Source: Utricularia gibba (lineage: Eukaryota; Streptophyta; Magnoliopsida; Lamiales; Lentibulariaceae). From it: a DNA stretch of 64,000 nt. The position numbers and the translations under genes were made by a program. The notes beneath the pieces are model-generated. The model searched no databases. It had not been told where the DNA came from and worked only from the letters and a program-made list of their open reading frames with translations. Positions 1-11,926 of the stretch are shown one piece after another. Positions within the stretch are counted from its first letter, which is position 1; each line of letters opens with the position of its first letter. The DNA lies in NCBI GenBank assembly GCA_002189035.1, contig CM007992.1:2108001-2172000 (forward strand), read 5' to 3'.

Positions 1-780
1 CCCTAGCAATGTGGTTTTCCCTGAGAAGGCTAATGTGACACTTCGAAAAAATGTCCAACCAAGAAAGATCATTGTTAGCAAGACTCATTTGCTGTAGTCT
101 AATTGTGAAGCCAAAACCAAGAGCTTATAGGAAATGATAACTTATATTATGTGACTAATTTATGTGACCAACCTAAGGATAATGCTTTGGTGTGTAAAAA
201 GAGCTAGTTTCAATCCAATAATGTAATTAATTTATTTCCATACTGTTCTAGGAGAGGAGAGGGAGAAATACAGGTTATGTGACCAACCTAAGGATAATGC
301 TTAAGTGTGTAAATATGTTTCTTGTTGCTATCATGGAGTCGTCCAACTTATCTGGAGGTTGAACCTTGTCTATAAGAACGACAGCTCTATGGAACAGAAC
401 GACAGCTCTTGGAAGAACACAATGTCAGAAGGAAGCATTATGATAGGTCAAGTGCCCTGTTGTCTATAGTTAGGGGTAATTCCTCTTTTTCTTCTTGTCC
501 ATTCACTAGCTGCAAATTTCAATTATTTTATGATAAAAGAGTGCAACTACTAGTAAATCAAAGAAGTGGAAAGAGATAATGGAATAATTTCAACAATTCC
601 TCCTCTGTGAAATCTCTCTTTACCTCACTGGTTTATGATTGAGAATATTGATCTCTTACCGAGAGAGGCTCAGTAGAAGGCCATCCAGGTAGCAAGAGCA
701 ATAGCAAGGTGGGCACTGCCTGACAAGGCGTGCTTCAGTTCAAACATCAACTACGATCAGCATCATAGTAGTTGAGATAG
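1..780. other. Non-coding flank with a short direct repeat
   Basis: No gene is recognised here. A roughly 38-bp direct repeat is visible at 161-198 and 276-313, beginning TATGTGACCAACCTAAGG in both copies, and a 13-bp repeat GAACGACAGCTCT occurs twice near 377-410. The first 100 bases hold a short open frame on the plus strand that ends at a TAG near 97-100, but it matches no family I know. The part nearest 780 may be 3' untranslated sequence of the clathrin-assembly pseudogene that ends at 947 on the other strand; that is inference. Confidence 0.5.
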
Positions 781-946
781 CTGTTGAACACCAGCCATGG
801 GAGACAGGTTTTGGGTACATGTAAATGCTGAATGAACAGGAAGCACCGAAAGCAAACCCTTTTACAGACAACAGAGCACGGAATTGGCACAGTTTCTACA
901 GTGACGGTAAATTTGAATCCAAAGAATATAGAAATCCAACTGACGA

Positions 947-1500
947 TCAGTAAAGAGTAGTATGGTGATAACCAGCAGCAGGGGGCAATCCCATACTGCT
1001 CACCGGCAGCATTCCATAGGGTGGCATCATCGGCTGTATGCCCGAAGGATAATACACGCCGCCATTGCTTATTTTTGCCAAACTAGTTAGGCCCTGCATT
1101 CCATCTTTTCTGTAGTTGTTTTGCTCCTGAACCAGAAACTACTGCATCTTCTCCATATCTTCCCTTTGAACATAGGATGGTGGTGGAATGCTCAAAGATG
1201 CCACAAATGGATCTTGTCGTACAACTTAAATTGTCGATCCACCTTGTGCAGGGAGGGCAAGAACTGGAGTTGAGTTTTGGTTGCTCCAGGACGAGGTAAT
1301 GCCACACTGCTAGCGCTGTCATCACTCAACTACGCGGCACCAACATGGTGCCGGATGATTCCCTGGTCATACATGCCATTCAGCAACAATGGATCCAACC
1401 CATTGCGCATTGTAGATTTCTGGTTGGATAGAGCACTTGCGGACTCAATAAGAGCTAGCTCCCAATAAGCTTTGCCTGCCACAATAGATGGATTTTTAAT
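947..1500 (-). pseudogene. Broken C-terminal exon of an AP180/ECA4-like (ANTH) clathrin assembly protein
   Basis: The family consists of clathrin adaptors with an N-terminal ANTH domain that binds phosphoinositides and a long unstructured clathrin/AP2-binding tail. Only tail sequence is present. Reading leftwards I see YWELALIESASALSNQK, DPLLLNGMYDQG, ASSVALPRPG, TPVLALPAQGG, DPFVASLSIPPPSYVQ and a terminal GYHHTTLY followed by TGA at 947-949. These blocks and their order match the C-terminal part of plant clathrin assembly proteins as I remember them. The frame is broken by TAG at 1330-1332, a frameshift near 1270-1290, TAA at 1226-1228 and TAG at 1139-1141. No ANTH domain is found, so this is a gene fragment. 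The left neighbour on the coding strand is a copia RNase H scrap, with the junction near 1500. Confidence 0.8.
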
Positions 1501-1712
1501 ATAAATTGTAGTTGATTGAGAAATAATGTTTTGCCTTTTATGTACCAGGCTATTGGACATTGGTTCAAGAAGATGATGAATCCTAAAGTGCTCCTTAAAT
1601 CTTCTATCATGGCATAATCAGCATTAGAGAATGCCTTCAATGTACGTTCTGCATTACTTTTTCCATAAATGTAGTACTTTCTTGAGATTAAGCCTTGGCA
1701 ATTGATCATATG
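1500..1712 (-). pseudogene. Ty1/copia RNase H fragment
   Basis: The reverse strand reads FSNADYAMIEDLRSTLGFI then NQCPIAWYIKGK. This corresponds to the copia RNase H block usually written SDADWAGDxxxRRSTSGYxFFL...xSWxSKKQ. A frameshift then leads into QNIISQSTT, the next RNase H motif, just before the clathrin-assembly fragment begins. No LTR, reverse transcriptase or integrase belonging to this scrap is visible. It is not part of Copia-1, which lies on the other strand and starts at 1932. Confidence 0.7.
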
Positions 1713-1931
1713 TGATCTAACTGATCATCATGGTTAGCTGTCAGGCGGAGCATGTGTGACCACGCTGTATAGTTAATTCAGTGGTTATTTCCCTTGACAC
1801 ACAAGAAGGTTAGTGTTGGGAGTGCGATAGTGCTCCTCTGTGTATAACCGTGTGCAGTAAGGGAAAGGCGGTGGGTGTGCATATTTTTCTGGTTTTGATT
1901 GATCACAACGAAAGAGATCTGAGTGGAGTGC

Positions 1932-2233
1932 TATCACTGATACTGATCGTTCCTCTCATGACTAAGTATAACCATTTTTCCCTGCTAATAAGGCCATGTC
2001 CACCTGTCTCTGATCTCATGGAAACCGTTGGTGATCAAACATAGTTGGAGTCTGTTGCTATCTTTACGCTGCACTCCACCTCTAATTTCGTGTTGTTAGT
2101 TATGAAGTGTTTTTTGTTGTCTATTTATGACAGTGCTGCTGTACTGATGTAAGTGAAGTTCTTTTCCCTTTCCTTTACAATTCAGTCTTACATTCAACAG
2201 CAAAGCCTGAGAGTTACGCCTTCAAATTTAACA
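1932..2233 (+). repeat. 5' LTR of Copia-1
   Basis: It begins TATCACTGATACTGATCG, where the 3' LTR begins TGTCACTG, so the canonical 5' TG has mutated to TA. It ends TTTAACA directly before the primer-binding site region. About 94 percent identical to the 3' LTR by hand alignment, with roughly 17 differences including one indel. Confidence 0.93.
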
Positions 2234-2235
2234 AG

Positions 2236-2247
2236 TGGTATCAGAGC
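2236..2247 (+). other. Primer-binding site of Copia-1
   Basis: TGGTATCAGAGC, complementary to the 3' end of plant initiator tRNA-Met, two bases after the 5' LTR. This is the standard minus-strand primer site of plant copia elements. Confidence 0.93.
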
Positions 2248-3288
2248 GTGTCGATCATGGATGCTACTCAATCAGGTGCTGTCTGGAAGTTCAACGGCGA
2301 AGATTATGCAATATGGGCAGTACAAATGACTGCTTACCTACAAGCAATGAAACTGTGGGAGACCGTTAGTTCTAGCGTGCAGCCTGAAACTCTCTCGGCA
2401 AATGCTTCGTTGGAACGAGTTAAAAGATAAGAAGAACTCCAAGTTCGGGAAGGACAAGCCAAAGTCGTTCTCTACTCAGGTATGGATAAGTCCATAATTC
2501 CAAGAACACTAATGTGCAAAACAGCCAAGGAGATCTAGGATAAGCTCAAAATGGAGTTTAAAGGAGATGCACATTCTAAGGAGATACGAATCACAAACCT
2601 TGAAATGGAGTATGAAAGCATGAGAATGCTGCCATCTGAGACGGTAAAAATGTATGTTGATTGTTTTATGAAGGTAGTTACCCAATTACAAATGCTAGGA
2701 GATATCAAGAGTGAATTCACCCTAGCTAAGAAAATCATGCACACAGCGTTGCCGTGTTTCGAGCCCAAGATTTCCTCTCTAGAATGCAGCACTGATTATC
2801 CAAACCTCACGGTTGCAAAAATCTCTAGTGCTCTTCAAGCTCTTGAGTGTAGGGTTGCAGCTAGAGACCATGTGATGGAGAGAGCACTAGTTGCTTTGCA
2901 GCTTGGGAAGTCTGCTCTTAACCAATCTGGTCCTAAGGAGAAAACTGCTGAAGCAAGCAAAAATAAAGGACGCAAAAGAAAAGAGAAAGCAAAATTCCCT
3001 CCATGCAAGCATTGTAACAGAAATTCACATTCTGAAAGTTTTTGTTTCTGGAGGCCAGATGCACATTGCTCGGTGTGTAATCAATTAGGTCATGTGGACA
3101 AAGTATGCAAAAAGAAAAATCAGCCACCACAAGTTCAAGCCTCCGTTGCTGAAATTGTTACATATGGTGGGACTGAAAATTTATTTGCTACTACACTATT
3201 CTATCCCAGCAATAGTGGAGCAAAATCTCTGCTGCCAGATGCGTCAAAGGCCGAGGTTCTGTTTGCAGGTAGAACCCAAACAGCATAA
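2248..3288 (+). pseudogene. Copia-1 gag (nucleocapsid) region, interrupted by stops
   Basis: Gag forms the virus-like particle and binds element RNA. The frame starts right after the primer site and contains VWKFNGEDYAIWAVQMTAYL, the copia N-terminal block (WxFxGxxYxxWxxxM). The middle resembles the plant copia gag region with KMYVDCFMKVVTQLQMLG. Near the end are a lysine-rich stretch and cysteine-rich motifs CKHCNRNSH and CSVCNQLGHVDKVC, the latter a CCHC zinc knuckle. Stops at TAA 2428-2430, TAG 2536-2538 and TAA 3286-3288 interrupt it. All three lie in the same frame as the following protease, which suggests gag and pol once formed one polyprotein. Confidence 0.9.
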
Positions 3289-6200
3289 TACACTCCACTA
3301 ACTGGTTGGCTTGTGGATTCAGGGTGCTCTGCGCATATGATTGGAGATAAAAATTGCTTTGCAACATTAAACTACTCTAAGACTGCAAGCATAAGGCTTG
3401 GAAATGGTGAAATGCTGGAGGCCATTGCCAAAGGATCTGTTTTGGTGCAAACACCACTAGGAATCATATGCTTACAGGATGTTTACCTAGTTCCAAGGCT
3501 CAACATCAACCTGTTGAGTGTGAAAAAACTTGATGACAAAGGATTTAAAGTCATCTTCGAAGGTGGAACTTGCACAATCATAGACCCATCAGGGGTTGAG
3601 GTGATTAAAATATTAGCCACTGGAGATAACTATCATCTACCCTGGCCTCTCATTATGACTGAGTCAGCTAATGCAGCTGGTGTGGTGTCTCAGTCACGAT
3701 GGCATAAGGTATTTGGTCATATCAACAACCATACTCTAGAGCTAATGTCTAAAAGGCAGACTTGCAGAGATCTACCACAATTACACTCACTTGACAGGCC
3801 CAGCTGTGCCATTTGTTTGCAAGGTAAGATGAAGCAGGTTCCTTATCCACATCAAGCTGGGTTCAGGGCTGAAAAACATCTAGAGCTAGTACATTCTGAC
3901 ATATGTGGTCCTATGAAAGTAGAATCACTGGGTGGCAGCAGGTATTTCATAAGTTTTATTGATGATATGTCTCGATATTGCTGGATTTTCTTTATGAAAT
4001 ACAAAAGCCAAGCTCTGGAAAACTATCTCAACTATAAAGCCTTAGTTGAGAAGAGTTCTGGTTGTAAGATGATGTGTCTCCGGATAGATAATGGTGGAGA
4101 ATTCAACTCCACCCTCTTCAAAGATGAGCTGAGAAAGGAAGGGATCAAAATGGTGTAGTGGAAAGGAAAAATGGAGTGATCATGGCCATGGCTCGTTGCT
4201 TACTTCTAGAAAAGAGGCTACCCAAACAATTCTGGTGTGAAGCAGTGGCCACAGCTGTTTATGTGCAAAACAGGATTGCATCAAGCAGCTTGGATGGCAT
4301 AACACCATACAAAGTATGGCATGGTAGGAAACCAGCTGTTGGCCACCTCAGGGTATTCGGATCAATAGCATACACTCTAGTGCCAGCTGAGTTGCGGTCA
4401 AAGCTGGATAACCGTTCGTTGGCTGATATATTCATCGGATACTCTGAAGGTACTAAAGGCTATAGAATCTACAATCCACAAAAAAAAAGAGTAAGTATAG
4501 CTCGAAGTATGTGGATTGATGAGGATGACTTCTAGGATTGGGAGTACAACCTTCCTGCCTCACATGTGGTTAGTATCTCAAAAAAGGTCAATCTTTATTC
4601 CTCTAACGATTTTTCTCTTGATGACCTGGATGATGATGCTTATTCGGGTACACCCCCTCAACTTGATGATGTGAATAGCTCAGATAATCCGATAGATGCT
4701 CAAGAGAGCATCCACTCACCAAGTAGCACTCCCTCCAACCTTGATGAATCTGAGGGCACAAGGTTTCGATTGTTATCAGACATATATCACGAGACAGCAG
4801 AAAATCAAACAGGAACATCACTTCAAAGGACAAGGTCATTTACAGACATACATGAATATGCAAACCTTGCCATTGCATCCTCAGAACCGCAAACTGTTGG
4901 GGAAGCCTTACAACAATCCCATTGGAAAAGGGCTATGGAAGAAGAGCTCAAGATGATTCACAAACATAACACCTGGATTCTGGTCGATCCTTCACCTGAA
5001 GCCCATATCATTGGACTAAAATGGGTGTTCAAGATCAAGACTAATGCTGATGGAACTCTACAAAAGTATAAGGCAAGGTTGGTAGTCAAAGGCTACTCCC
5101 AAGAGTATGGTATTGATTACTATGATACCTTCGCCCCTGTTGCTAGATTTGATACCATTAGACTCTTACTTGCTATTGCAGCACAAGAGAATTGGAGAGT
5201 TCATCAGATGGATGTCAAGTCGGCCTTTTTAAATGGAGATTTACAGGAAAAAATCTACTGCAAGCAACCACCTAGATTCGAAATCCTAGGAAACAAGGTA
5301 TGTCTCTTACTAAAAGCCTTATATGGTCTAAAGCAGGCCCCTAGAGCCTAGTATGAACATTTGGAAAAGGCTCTATTGGATTTTGGATTTGAAAAATCCA
5401 AAAATGATGCAGCACTATTCGTCTATCTGGAGGATAACAAGGCAATCCTGATCACGGTTATTTATGTTGATGACATTATGATTACAGGAGAGAATGTCTC
5501 TCAGATAAACAAATTCAAGAGTTTTCTGAAAGGCGCGTTTGAGATGTCAGGCCTTGGGCTAATGCACCAATTTTTAGGTATGGAAGTTGAGCAACTACCA
5601 ATTGGAATTTTTCTCTCACAGACCAAATTCTCTACAAATATGCTAAGGAAGTTTGGATATTCAGAATGTTTTGCTGCCAACTCCCCTATATTGCAAAATT
5701 ACAAATCATTTTTTGCAGAGGAAGGGAAGGCTATTGACTTAACGCTTTTCAGATCAATTGTCGGGTCATTGATGTTCCTCACCAACACTAGGCCAGACAT
5801 TATGTTTGTAACGGGCCTTCTCTCTAGGTTTATGCACCAGCCTATGGAAAATCACTTGCAGTGTGCGAAAAGGGTTTTGAGGTACATTGCTGGAACATCT
5901 TCTTATGGCTTATACTACAAGAAAAGCAGCAAGGATTTATATGGTTTCGTTGACTCAGATTTTGCAGGAACCAAGGATTTCAGAAGTACTTCTGGTTATG
6001 TGTTCAAACTTGCATCGGCTGGTATATGTTGGAACTCAAAAAAGCAGGCGGATATAGCACAATCCACTGCTAAAGCAGAGTATATGGCTGCATCTCTTGC
6101 TGGAAACCAAGCTTGCTGGTTGAGAAAAATGTTCACGGATGTTGGAAAAAAAAATCAGGCAGCTACGCTGATATTCTGTGACTCCAAGAGTGCAATTGCC

Positions 6201-6452
6201 AAGATTAAAGATCCTGTTTTCCATGGAAGGACGAAACATATTTCAGTAAAGTATCACTGCATTCGGGAAAGACAAAAGAACAAGGAACTTAGTTTCTTGC
6301 ATTGTAGTTCAGAAGAACAAGTAGCTGATGTCCTCACTAAAGCATTACCTCTCGGACACTTTGAGCATATGAGGAATCAGCTAGGCGTGATTGATGGAAA
6401 AACGATCAAGGGGGAGATTGTCACTGATACTGATCGTTCCTCTCATGTCTAA
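3289..6452 (+). pseudogene. Copia-1 pol: protease, integrase, reverse transcriptase, RNase H
   Basis: Domains in order: aspartic protease LVDSGCSAHM (about 3310); GAG-pre-integrase with WHKVFGHINNHTLELM; integrase core with HSDICGP, RIDNGGEF and NGVVERKN, giving the D, D and E positions; reverse transcriptase with LKWVFKIKTNADG, QMDVKSAFLNGDL and the catalytic VIYVDDIMI; RNase H with VDSDFAGTKDFRSTSGY and ending VADVLTKALP. Near 4147 the frame shifts from +1 to +3 and the expected stretch between GIK and NGVVERKN is missing, a small deletion in integrase. TAG at 4533-4535 and at 5349-5351, the latter directly after YGLKQAPRA, interrupt it further. The last codons run into the 3' LTR and stop at 6450-6452. 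Confidence 0.93.
6408..6417 (+). other. Polypurine tract of Copia-1
   Basis: AAGGGGGAGA immediately before the 3' LTR. This is the plus-strand primer position of LTR retrotransposons. Confidence 0.9.
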
Positions 6453-6719
6453 GTACAACCATTTTTCCTTGCTAATAAGGCCCTGTCCACCTGTCCCTGG
6501 TCTCACGGAAACTGTTGGTGATCAAACATAGTTGGAGTCTGTTGCTATCTTTACACTGCACTCAACCTCTAATTTCGTGTCGTTAGTTATGAAGTGTTTT
6601 TTGTTGTCTATTTATGGCAGTGCTGCTGCATGATGTAAGTGAAGTTCTTTTCCCTTTCCTTTACAATTCAGTCTTACATTCAGCAGCAAAGCCTGAGAGT
6701 TACGCTTTCAAATTTAACA
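6419..6719 (+). repeat. 3' LTR of Copia-1
   Basis: Begins TGTCACTGATACTG and ends TTTAACA, with canonical TG and CA ends. It is followed by the TSD AGTGC at 6720-6724. Confidence 0.94.
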
Positions 6720-6899
6720 AGTGCATCTTTCTATATTGTGTATCATGTTCGAAACTTAGTGAATTTGCAGGTTGAGTGATTGGCTCAACACTAGGAGATT
6801 TCCCCGCTTGGGGTTTTACCTTGCTAAACATTGTGTTATGTTCTCTCATTACATTACTAATAACATCATTACACTTCAGATTGCAAGCACAAGCACACA

Positions 6900-9290
6900 T
6901 TAGAAGCACCTCATTTCTCGGGCAAAATCCAACACCATCAGCATTTTGCTTTTATATCCATTGGTGGGTTTGAAAGCAACTTCTTTAGGTCTTTCCACGA
7001 GTTCCCAACTAGTGTTCTTTTCTATTGCTTCAATCTTCCTTTTCATTTCATTTTTCCATTTTTCATTTTTGATTGCCTCAAAAAAAAAAACAAAAAACTT
7101 TGGATCATCCGTATCCATATATGACAAGATTTCATAATCAAACTTATGAGTGATGTTTTAGAGGTCATTTTGTCGTTTTTATCCTTCTGATTGCAGTAGC
7201 TCTTACCTCATCTTCATTGTAAATGTCATAGTCATCATCTTTAGAAGATAATCCTGATTGACTATGATCATTAGTACATTTAAAGAGTGACATCTTCTTG
7301 TCTTTCTATTATAGAGTGTCCTACTACATTTGCATCAAAACTTATTTCACTATTTTCATTTTCATAATTTGCATCCTCTTCTCCAATTCATAAGTGACTT
7401 CCTCTTTTCCTCTGATGTTCATTATATGATGTTCATTATATCTGTAGTTAAAATAGCGATTTTATTATTTAATTTATTTTCATCAAAGACTACATATTTA
7501 TTGATAAAAACTCTAATTTCAAGCAAATAAAGTCTATAGCCTTTTGTCATAGTGCCATATCCCACAACGACTTCACAATTAGATCATGTATCCGATTCTA
7601 TTCTAAGTGAAGTAAGAATTAGAATATGACAATGACAATGACTACTAAATATTAGTAGACGAGAATGGTTAGGCTTCTTTTTCATGTCATAATTCATATG
7701 TTTTTTTTCCAGAGATACCATTAGATGGCATTAACAAATTGATAGGCACTGCAATAGCTTCTGCCTAGGAATATTGTGGAAAGTATTTTTCATATAATAA
7801 GTATCTAGTCATTTATAACATTGTTAGATTTTCTCTCTCAGATACTCCATTTTGTTCTATCGAATACACATTAGTATGTTCATGTAGAATACCCGGATCT
7901 GCATTTCCTATGTTCATTACTTAGTCATGAAAACACTTGATTTGGTATTTAAATTGCATGAATTCAATGAGTGTCATGCATTTATTGTTACCATTAAAAT
8001 AGTATTAACTATTATAGGGTGTAGGTTAGGAATTTCTTACCATTTTTATTAGCACATGTGGATGTAAAATAACACAAAAAAAGAGCTCGGTGAGAATTAG
8101 TGAGCACTTTGACTCAGTTTGACTTGAGGTTTCTTTACTGTATTCGCTGCCACTGTAGTTGGCATCCAAAATATTTATTTTTATTGCATGTGCACTTATT
8201 AACACTCTATTCAAACCCCAATTTAACTTATAGTATACGTAAAACTTATTGCTAAAAACATATTCCTCTTTGTGCATTGACTTAGATTTGCAATTACTAT
8301 ATTTATTTACATGTTGAATATTTGTGAGATAATGGTTCAATTTATAAATGCTTTGATGAAGAGAGATCTTTAGAGCTGTGGTAGTTGGAGAATGTATTAA
8401 ATTTAATTTCTTAAATAATCTATTCACAAAAGGTACAAATATCTTTTTTACTTGTTTTACTTGTTGTCATGTTGCACATTCCTGATCAGCAAAGCATATA
8501 TCCTTAAGCTTCATGACTTCCGTATTTTTATGCAGAATACATAATTTTTTTGAAACGATAATGTCCAAGACTCTTATGCCATATGTTCAGCACTTACAGT
8601 GAAGTGACATTTCTTCTTATCATATGCATCAACTACGACTAGTTTCTTAGCAACAAGCACTGCATTCATAGATATTTGTTTTGCAGGTTCATTGATGATA
8701 CAATGAGTGTTTTTTTCTGAAGATTCCATTCCAATTCAATATCAAAGCCTTGCTTATCAATTGAACAATGCTGATAAGATTTTGAACTACTAAAAGAGTA
8801 TAGTAGATGTTCAATATTTCCAGCAATACTTGTTCCACTAGCACAAAACTGTTTTCAATACTACGTATGTCGATAGAGTCATGAGTGCTCCATCAATTAT
8901 TTTAGTATCATCAAGGTTTTTTTTTCAGGTCCCTAATTTCATTTACCATTCTAGAGATTCTTTCATAGTAATAGTTCATTGATTCTCTGTCTAGCATTTT
9001 GTTTCTTTTAAGCTTATTCAACTTGATCTCAAGGGTAAACTTCCTTTTTCTCATAAGTATCGTGCATTGACGACATCTCATATTTCTTTAGTCATTGAAT
9101 AAATTATCAAATATAGGTTTAGTAAGTGCTTCAAAAGTGCATTCAAGTCTACTACCTTAAGCTCTATTTAGGTGTTGAAGTGCCCATAATCATTGGATGT
9201 AGCTTTAAAAATCAAAGAACATTGGTTGCTTTGAGATATTTTGAAAATTTATCTTTTTTAAAGATTCAAGAATTTTATTCTGATACCATG
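6900..9290 (-). mobile_element. Copia-2: truncated, heavily decayed copia element
   Basis: Read from right to left: a primer-site-like TGGTATCAGA at 9279-9288; gag traces near 9000-9080 (KLNKLKRNKMLDRESMNYYY, MVNEIRDL, resembling the ERNKLxxxxSVxDYYxRxxxxVNELR region); an integrase trace near 7780-7870 (EQNGVSERKSN); and the start of the RT domain at about 6960-7100 with NEKWKNEMKRKIEAIEKNTS and WELVERPKE. Frameshifts and stops are frequent. The catalytic RT core, RNase H and the 3' LTR are absent, so the element is cut off near 6900. The 175 bp between it and Copia-1 hold no recognised coding sequence but resemble an LTR leader (GGGGTTTTACCTTGCTAAAC). Confidence 0.75.
9279..9288 (-). other. 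Probable primer-binding site of Copia-2
   Basis: On the reverse strand TGGTATCAGA follows an LTR-like end ATTCAACA. It matches ten bases of the initiator tRNA-Met site and sits at the correct side of the Copia-2 gag traces. Confidence 0.65.
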
Positions 9291-9527
9291 TTGAATATAA
9301 TGCTTTAAAAAAACGCAGCTTGCTTCAAGAAATCAATCAAAGCATTTTTTGCTTCAAGAGCTCGAGAGCAGCAGAAGAAGATGATCCACTCCAGTATCTA
9401 CAACCATCCCATCTGACAATCATTTTGTTTAATATTAGTGGTCATATGGCAAAACGTAACTACAATAAAGGAAACCAAAAACTACGGAGCATGATTTTCT
9501 TCCTAATCCTTCATAATTCAGCTTCAT
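9291..9527. other. Probable 5' LTR remnant of Copia-2
   Basis: This stretch follows the primer site on the reverse strand and starts TGTTGAATATAATGC on the plus strand, consistent with the inverted CA end of an LTR. No second copy is present in the window, so neither its outer boundary nor its identity as an LTR can be confirmed. Confidence 0.35.
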
Positions 9528-11926
9528 GATTTCCTTCCATTAGCTCACCTAAAAGTGGACATTTAGGAGGCAAATGTCTATAGGAGAGGTCTAGTAGAGC
9601 ATTACACTCTTGAAAATGCAGATCCAAAAGTTAAGTTCAGATGGAGCACTTCGCATGTTAGAATCTGTCAAAGAGGGACTTGAAGAAAGATAGTCATACT
9701 CCTCCATAAAAACCAAATCACTCGGAGTTGGATTTCTATAAGTATTATTTCCTATTTCGTTGTCATGATGATTTTGATATTCTCATTTTGTAAAGCACAC
9801 CGTTTGTGTATTAACATGTATTTTTTTTATGAAGCAAAGTGGAGTATAGATTTTTCCTACAATTGCATTGGGAAGCGGGATCCTTTTCAATGAAGCTCGG
9901 TGCATCGGACCAAATTTTTACATCTCTATAGAAGCTACTAGATCATTAGTTAAGGGTGCTTTGTGACATGGCATGTAGAAGTAAGACACCTACACCTTAC
10001 TTCAAAATAAATGATTGTGGTTTTTGCAACATAAGGTCAAAGAAGGAGGCTTTAAGGCTTTGCAAGCATTGATTTAAATGAAGCAATGTCGTGAAACATG
10101 GAACCAAATAAAGTTCATCCATCTAGAAGTTGGATTGGTTAATAATCACAATCCTTATTTAGTAGCTAGTACACATTGGCAGCCTTCATTTTCATCTTTC
10201 TCTATCATGGCGGTGTTAACCAAACACCAATCTCAACAGTTGGAGACCTTCTATCAAGCGTAGGAATGTCTCAAGATCTCCAATGTATTTCTTATTCGAA
10301 AGTCCATTATTTGTTTTCGGAATTTGTTTGGCCTAATTGGTACTCAAACCATCTACGGTATCCATTTCCAGACCACCCCAACACCAACAAGTACAGTCAA
10401 ACATGAATCTCCCTTCAATTCACCTGATGTGGTCTCGTAGTCAAATGTTCCTTTCTCATAAGTTTATTAAATCCTCATGTTTGGGTGGATGCGATCTCCC
10501 TCTTGGGTAGCTTGGAAAACTATCACAGTTATAGGCATGCTTTATAAAAGTGGAGTTCCACATTTAATAAATTACCAATTTTTTATATTTTAAAAAAACA
10601 TAGTATATTAAATTTACATTAAAATTATGTAACTTATTTGTATTTTTTTTTTATAAAAAGTAGTCTTTTGTTACTCTGAAAATTTTAATTAACCTACATT
10701 AGTTCAATGGATCGAAATGTCCATAAAAATAAAATTATGTAACCATTTTTGGTAGAATTTACAAAACTTATGTAATATATTTTAAAACAGATATATAATT
10801 TAAATTATAATAGTTTTTAAATTAGTATCACCAGTCATGATTTTTATTTAAATTCTATCATTTTGTAATTATATGTCAACCGTTAAATTTATATCTTAAT
10901 CTTTTTTCTTATTGAATTAAATTCAATACTCATTTTAGATTTTTGTATTAATATAAATTTCAGAATTTAAAGAGTAAGTTACATTGTAGAAAGAAATGTA
11001 AATGTTATATAAATAAAAGATGGATAATGTTATATTACTGTTATGTGTATATATGAAATTAACGATTTATGAATTAAAAAATAAATAAAAATATTAATGT
11101 TTATATAAAATATATGTTTTTTTTAAAAAAATTAATAAAAGATAGTTAGTTTTATAAGTAAAACAATAGTAGGTACTTTTATAAATTATATTTGACAGTG
11201 AGTACTTTTTTATATTATTCAATTTCTCTCTTGGTGTTGATAGAGAGTTTGGGCAAAAGTAGAGAAAGATTGAATAAGAAAATGAGTCGATGCAGATCTA
11301 GGTACTCTTTTTCCTGAGATGAGGAATGCGGCAAGTCGATCGGCCTCATAAAGTGCATTTGCTTGTTGGAAAGAAGCTGAAGCCATTTTTTAGAAAAGAA
11401 TATCCAATGTTTGGGATCCAAAGTCGCTCTAAGCTATCAATACTATAATCATTTCCATCACCAAGGCAATGATTATTGTTATGTTGCTGAACCTGTAATC
11501 GGGTTACTGGGCGAGCAAGATAACTGAAAGGAGGAAACTCAATCACATCTTCCAATATTGGTTGAAAAGTTTCTGTCATCTTCTTTCTACCTATGGTTGA
11601 AAGAAGGAAGATGAACTACAAAAGTCTGGAATTCAAAAACTATCCTCACAGCCACCAGCATTCGTCTCTAATGTGATGTGACTGCTCGCTTCTTCCTATT
11701 GCAGACTCTATCCCCTTGGTGAGTCTGACCGCCTCCTTTCCTTGTCTCTTCAGGTGCTGTCGGTCCAGCTAAACTGTTTGGTGGTGCTGCTGTCTCCTTG
11801 TGTTCCTGTTTGGGGTCTCCGCTTCCTCTATTGATGATCTGGCTGTCTCCAGCCTTGCACTGTTCGTTGGGGTTCATCACACTTATGCTTATAGTGTCAG
11901 CATTTCTTCAGTAGGAGTAGGAAAGA
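9528..11926 (+). repeat. Direct duplication, copy A
   Basis: Copy A aligns with copy B (13250-15466) over nearly its whole length. Shared landmarks: TGTCTATAGGAGAGG near 9575 and 13320; GAGGGACTTGAAGAAAGATA near 9670 and 13708; a region near 10210-10510 matching 14190-14530; and GAATAAGAAAATGAGTCGAT at 11271 and 15228. Differences are many small substitutions and indels, so the duplication is old. Small open frames appear in both copies but are not conserved in length, and none matches a family I recognise. Copy A carries about 416 bp (11472-11887) that copy B lacks. Confidence 0.8.
11472..11887. other. Segment present in copy A but absent from copy B
   Basis: Copy B runs directly from GACAATG into CTTATAGTG (15421-15436). 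In copy A those two anchors are separated by this segment. It starts after ...CAATG and ends ...TTATG, so a short ATG repeat may flank it. It is richer in GC than its surroundings and holds a reverse-strand frame at 11668-11880 with no recognised domain, and a second one starting at 11579. Either an insertion into A or a deletion from B explains it. Confidence 0.5.

Larger units (their letters stand above)
1932..6719 (+). mobile_element. Copia-1: complete Ty1/copia LTR retrotransposon with TSD AGTGC
   Basis: All structural parts are present: two LTRs of about 302 and 301 bp, a tRNA-Met primer-binding site, gag, protease, integrase, reverse transcriptase and RNase H in copia order, and a polypurine tract. 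The element is bounded by AGTGC at 1927-1931 and 6720-6724, a perfect 5-bp target-site duplication. By eye the LTRs differ at about 17 positions in 302, so the insertion is not recent. Its frame is closed by stops at 2428, 2536, 3286, 4533 and 5349 and by a frameshift near 4147, so it could move only with enzymes supplied by another element. Copia-3 at 16-20 kb is a related, more decayed element. Confidence 0.95.

Noticed and set aside
8026-8427. 133-codon reverse frame in Copia-2
   Set aside because: Composition is that of shifted retroelement sequence; no copia domain in this frame.
11346-11579. 77-codon reverse frame starting MTETFQPILEDVIEF
   Set aside because: It looks protein-like, but runs across the junction of copy A and the A-specific segment and has no counterpart in copy B.
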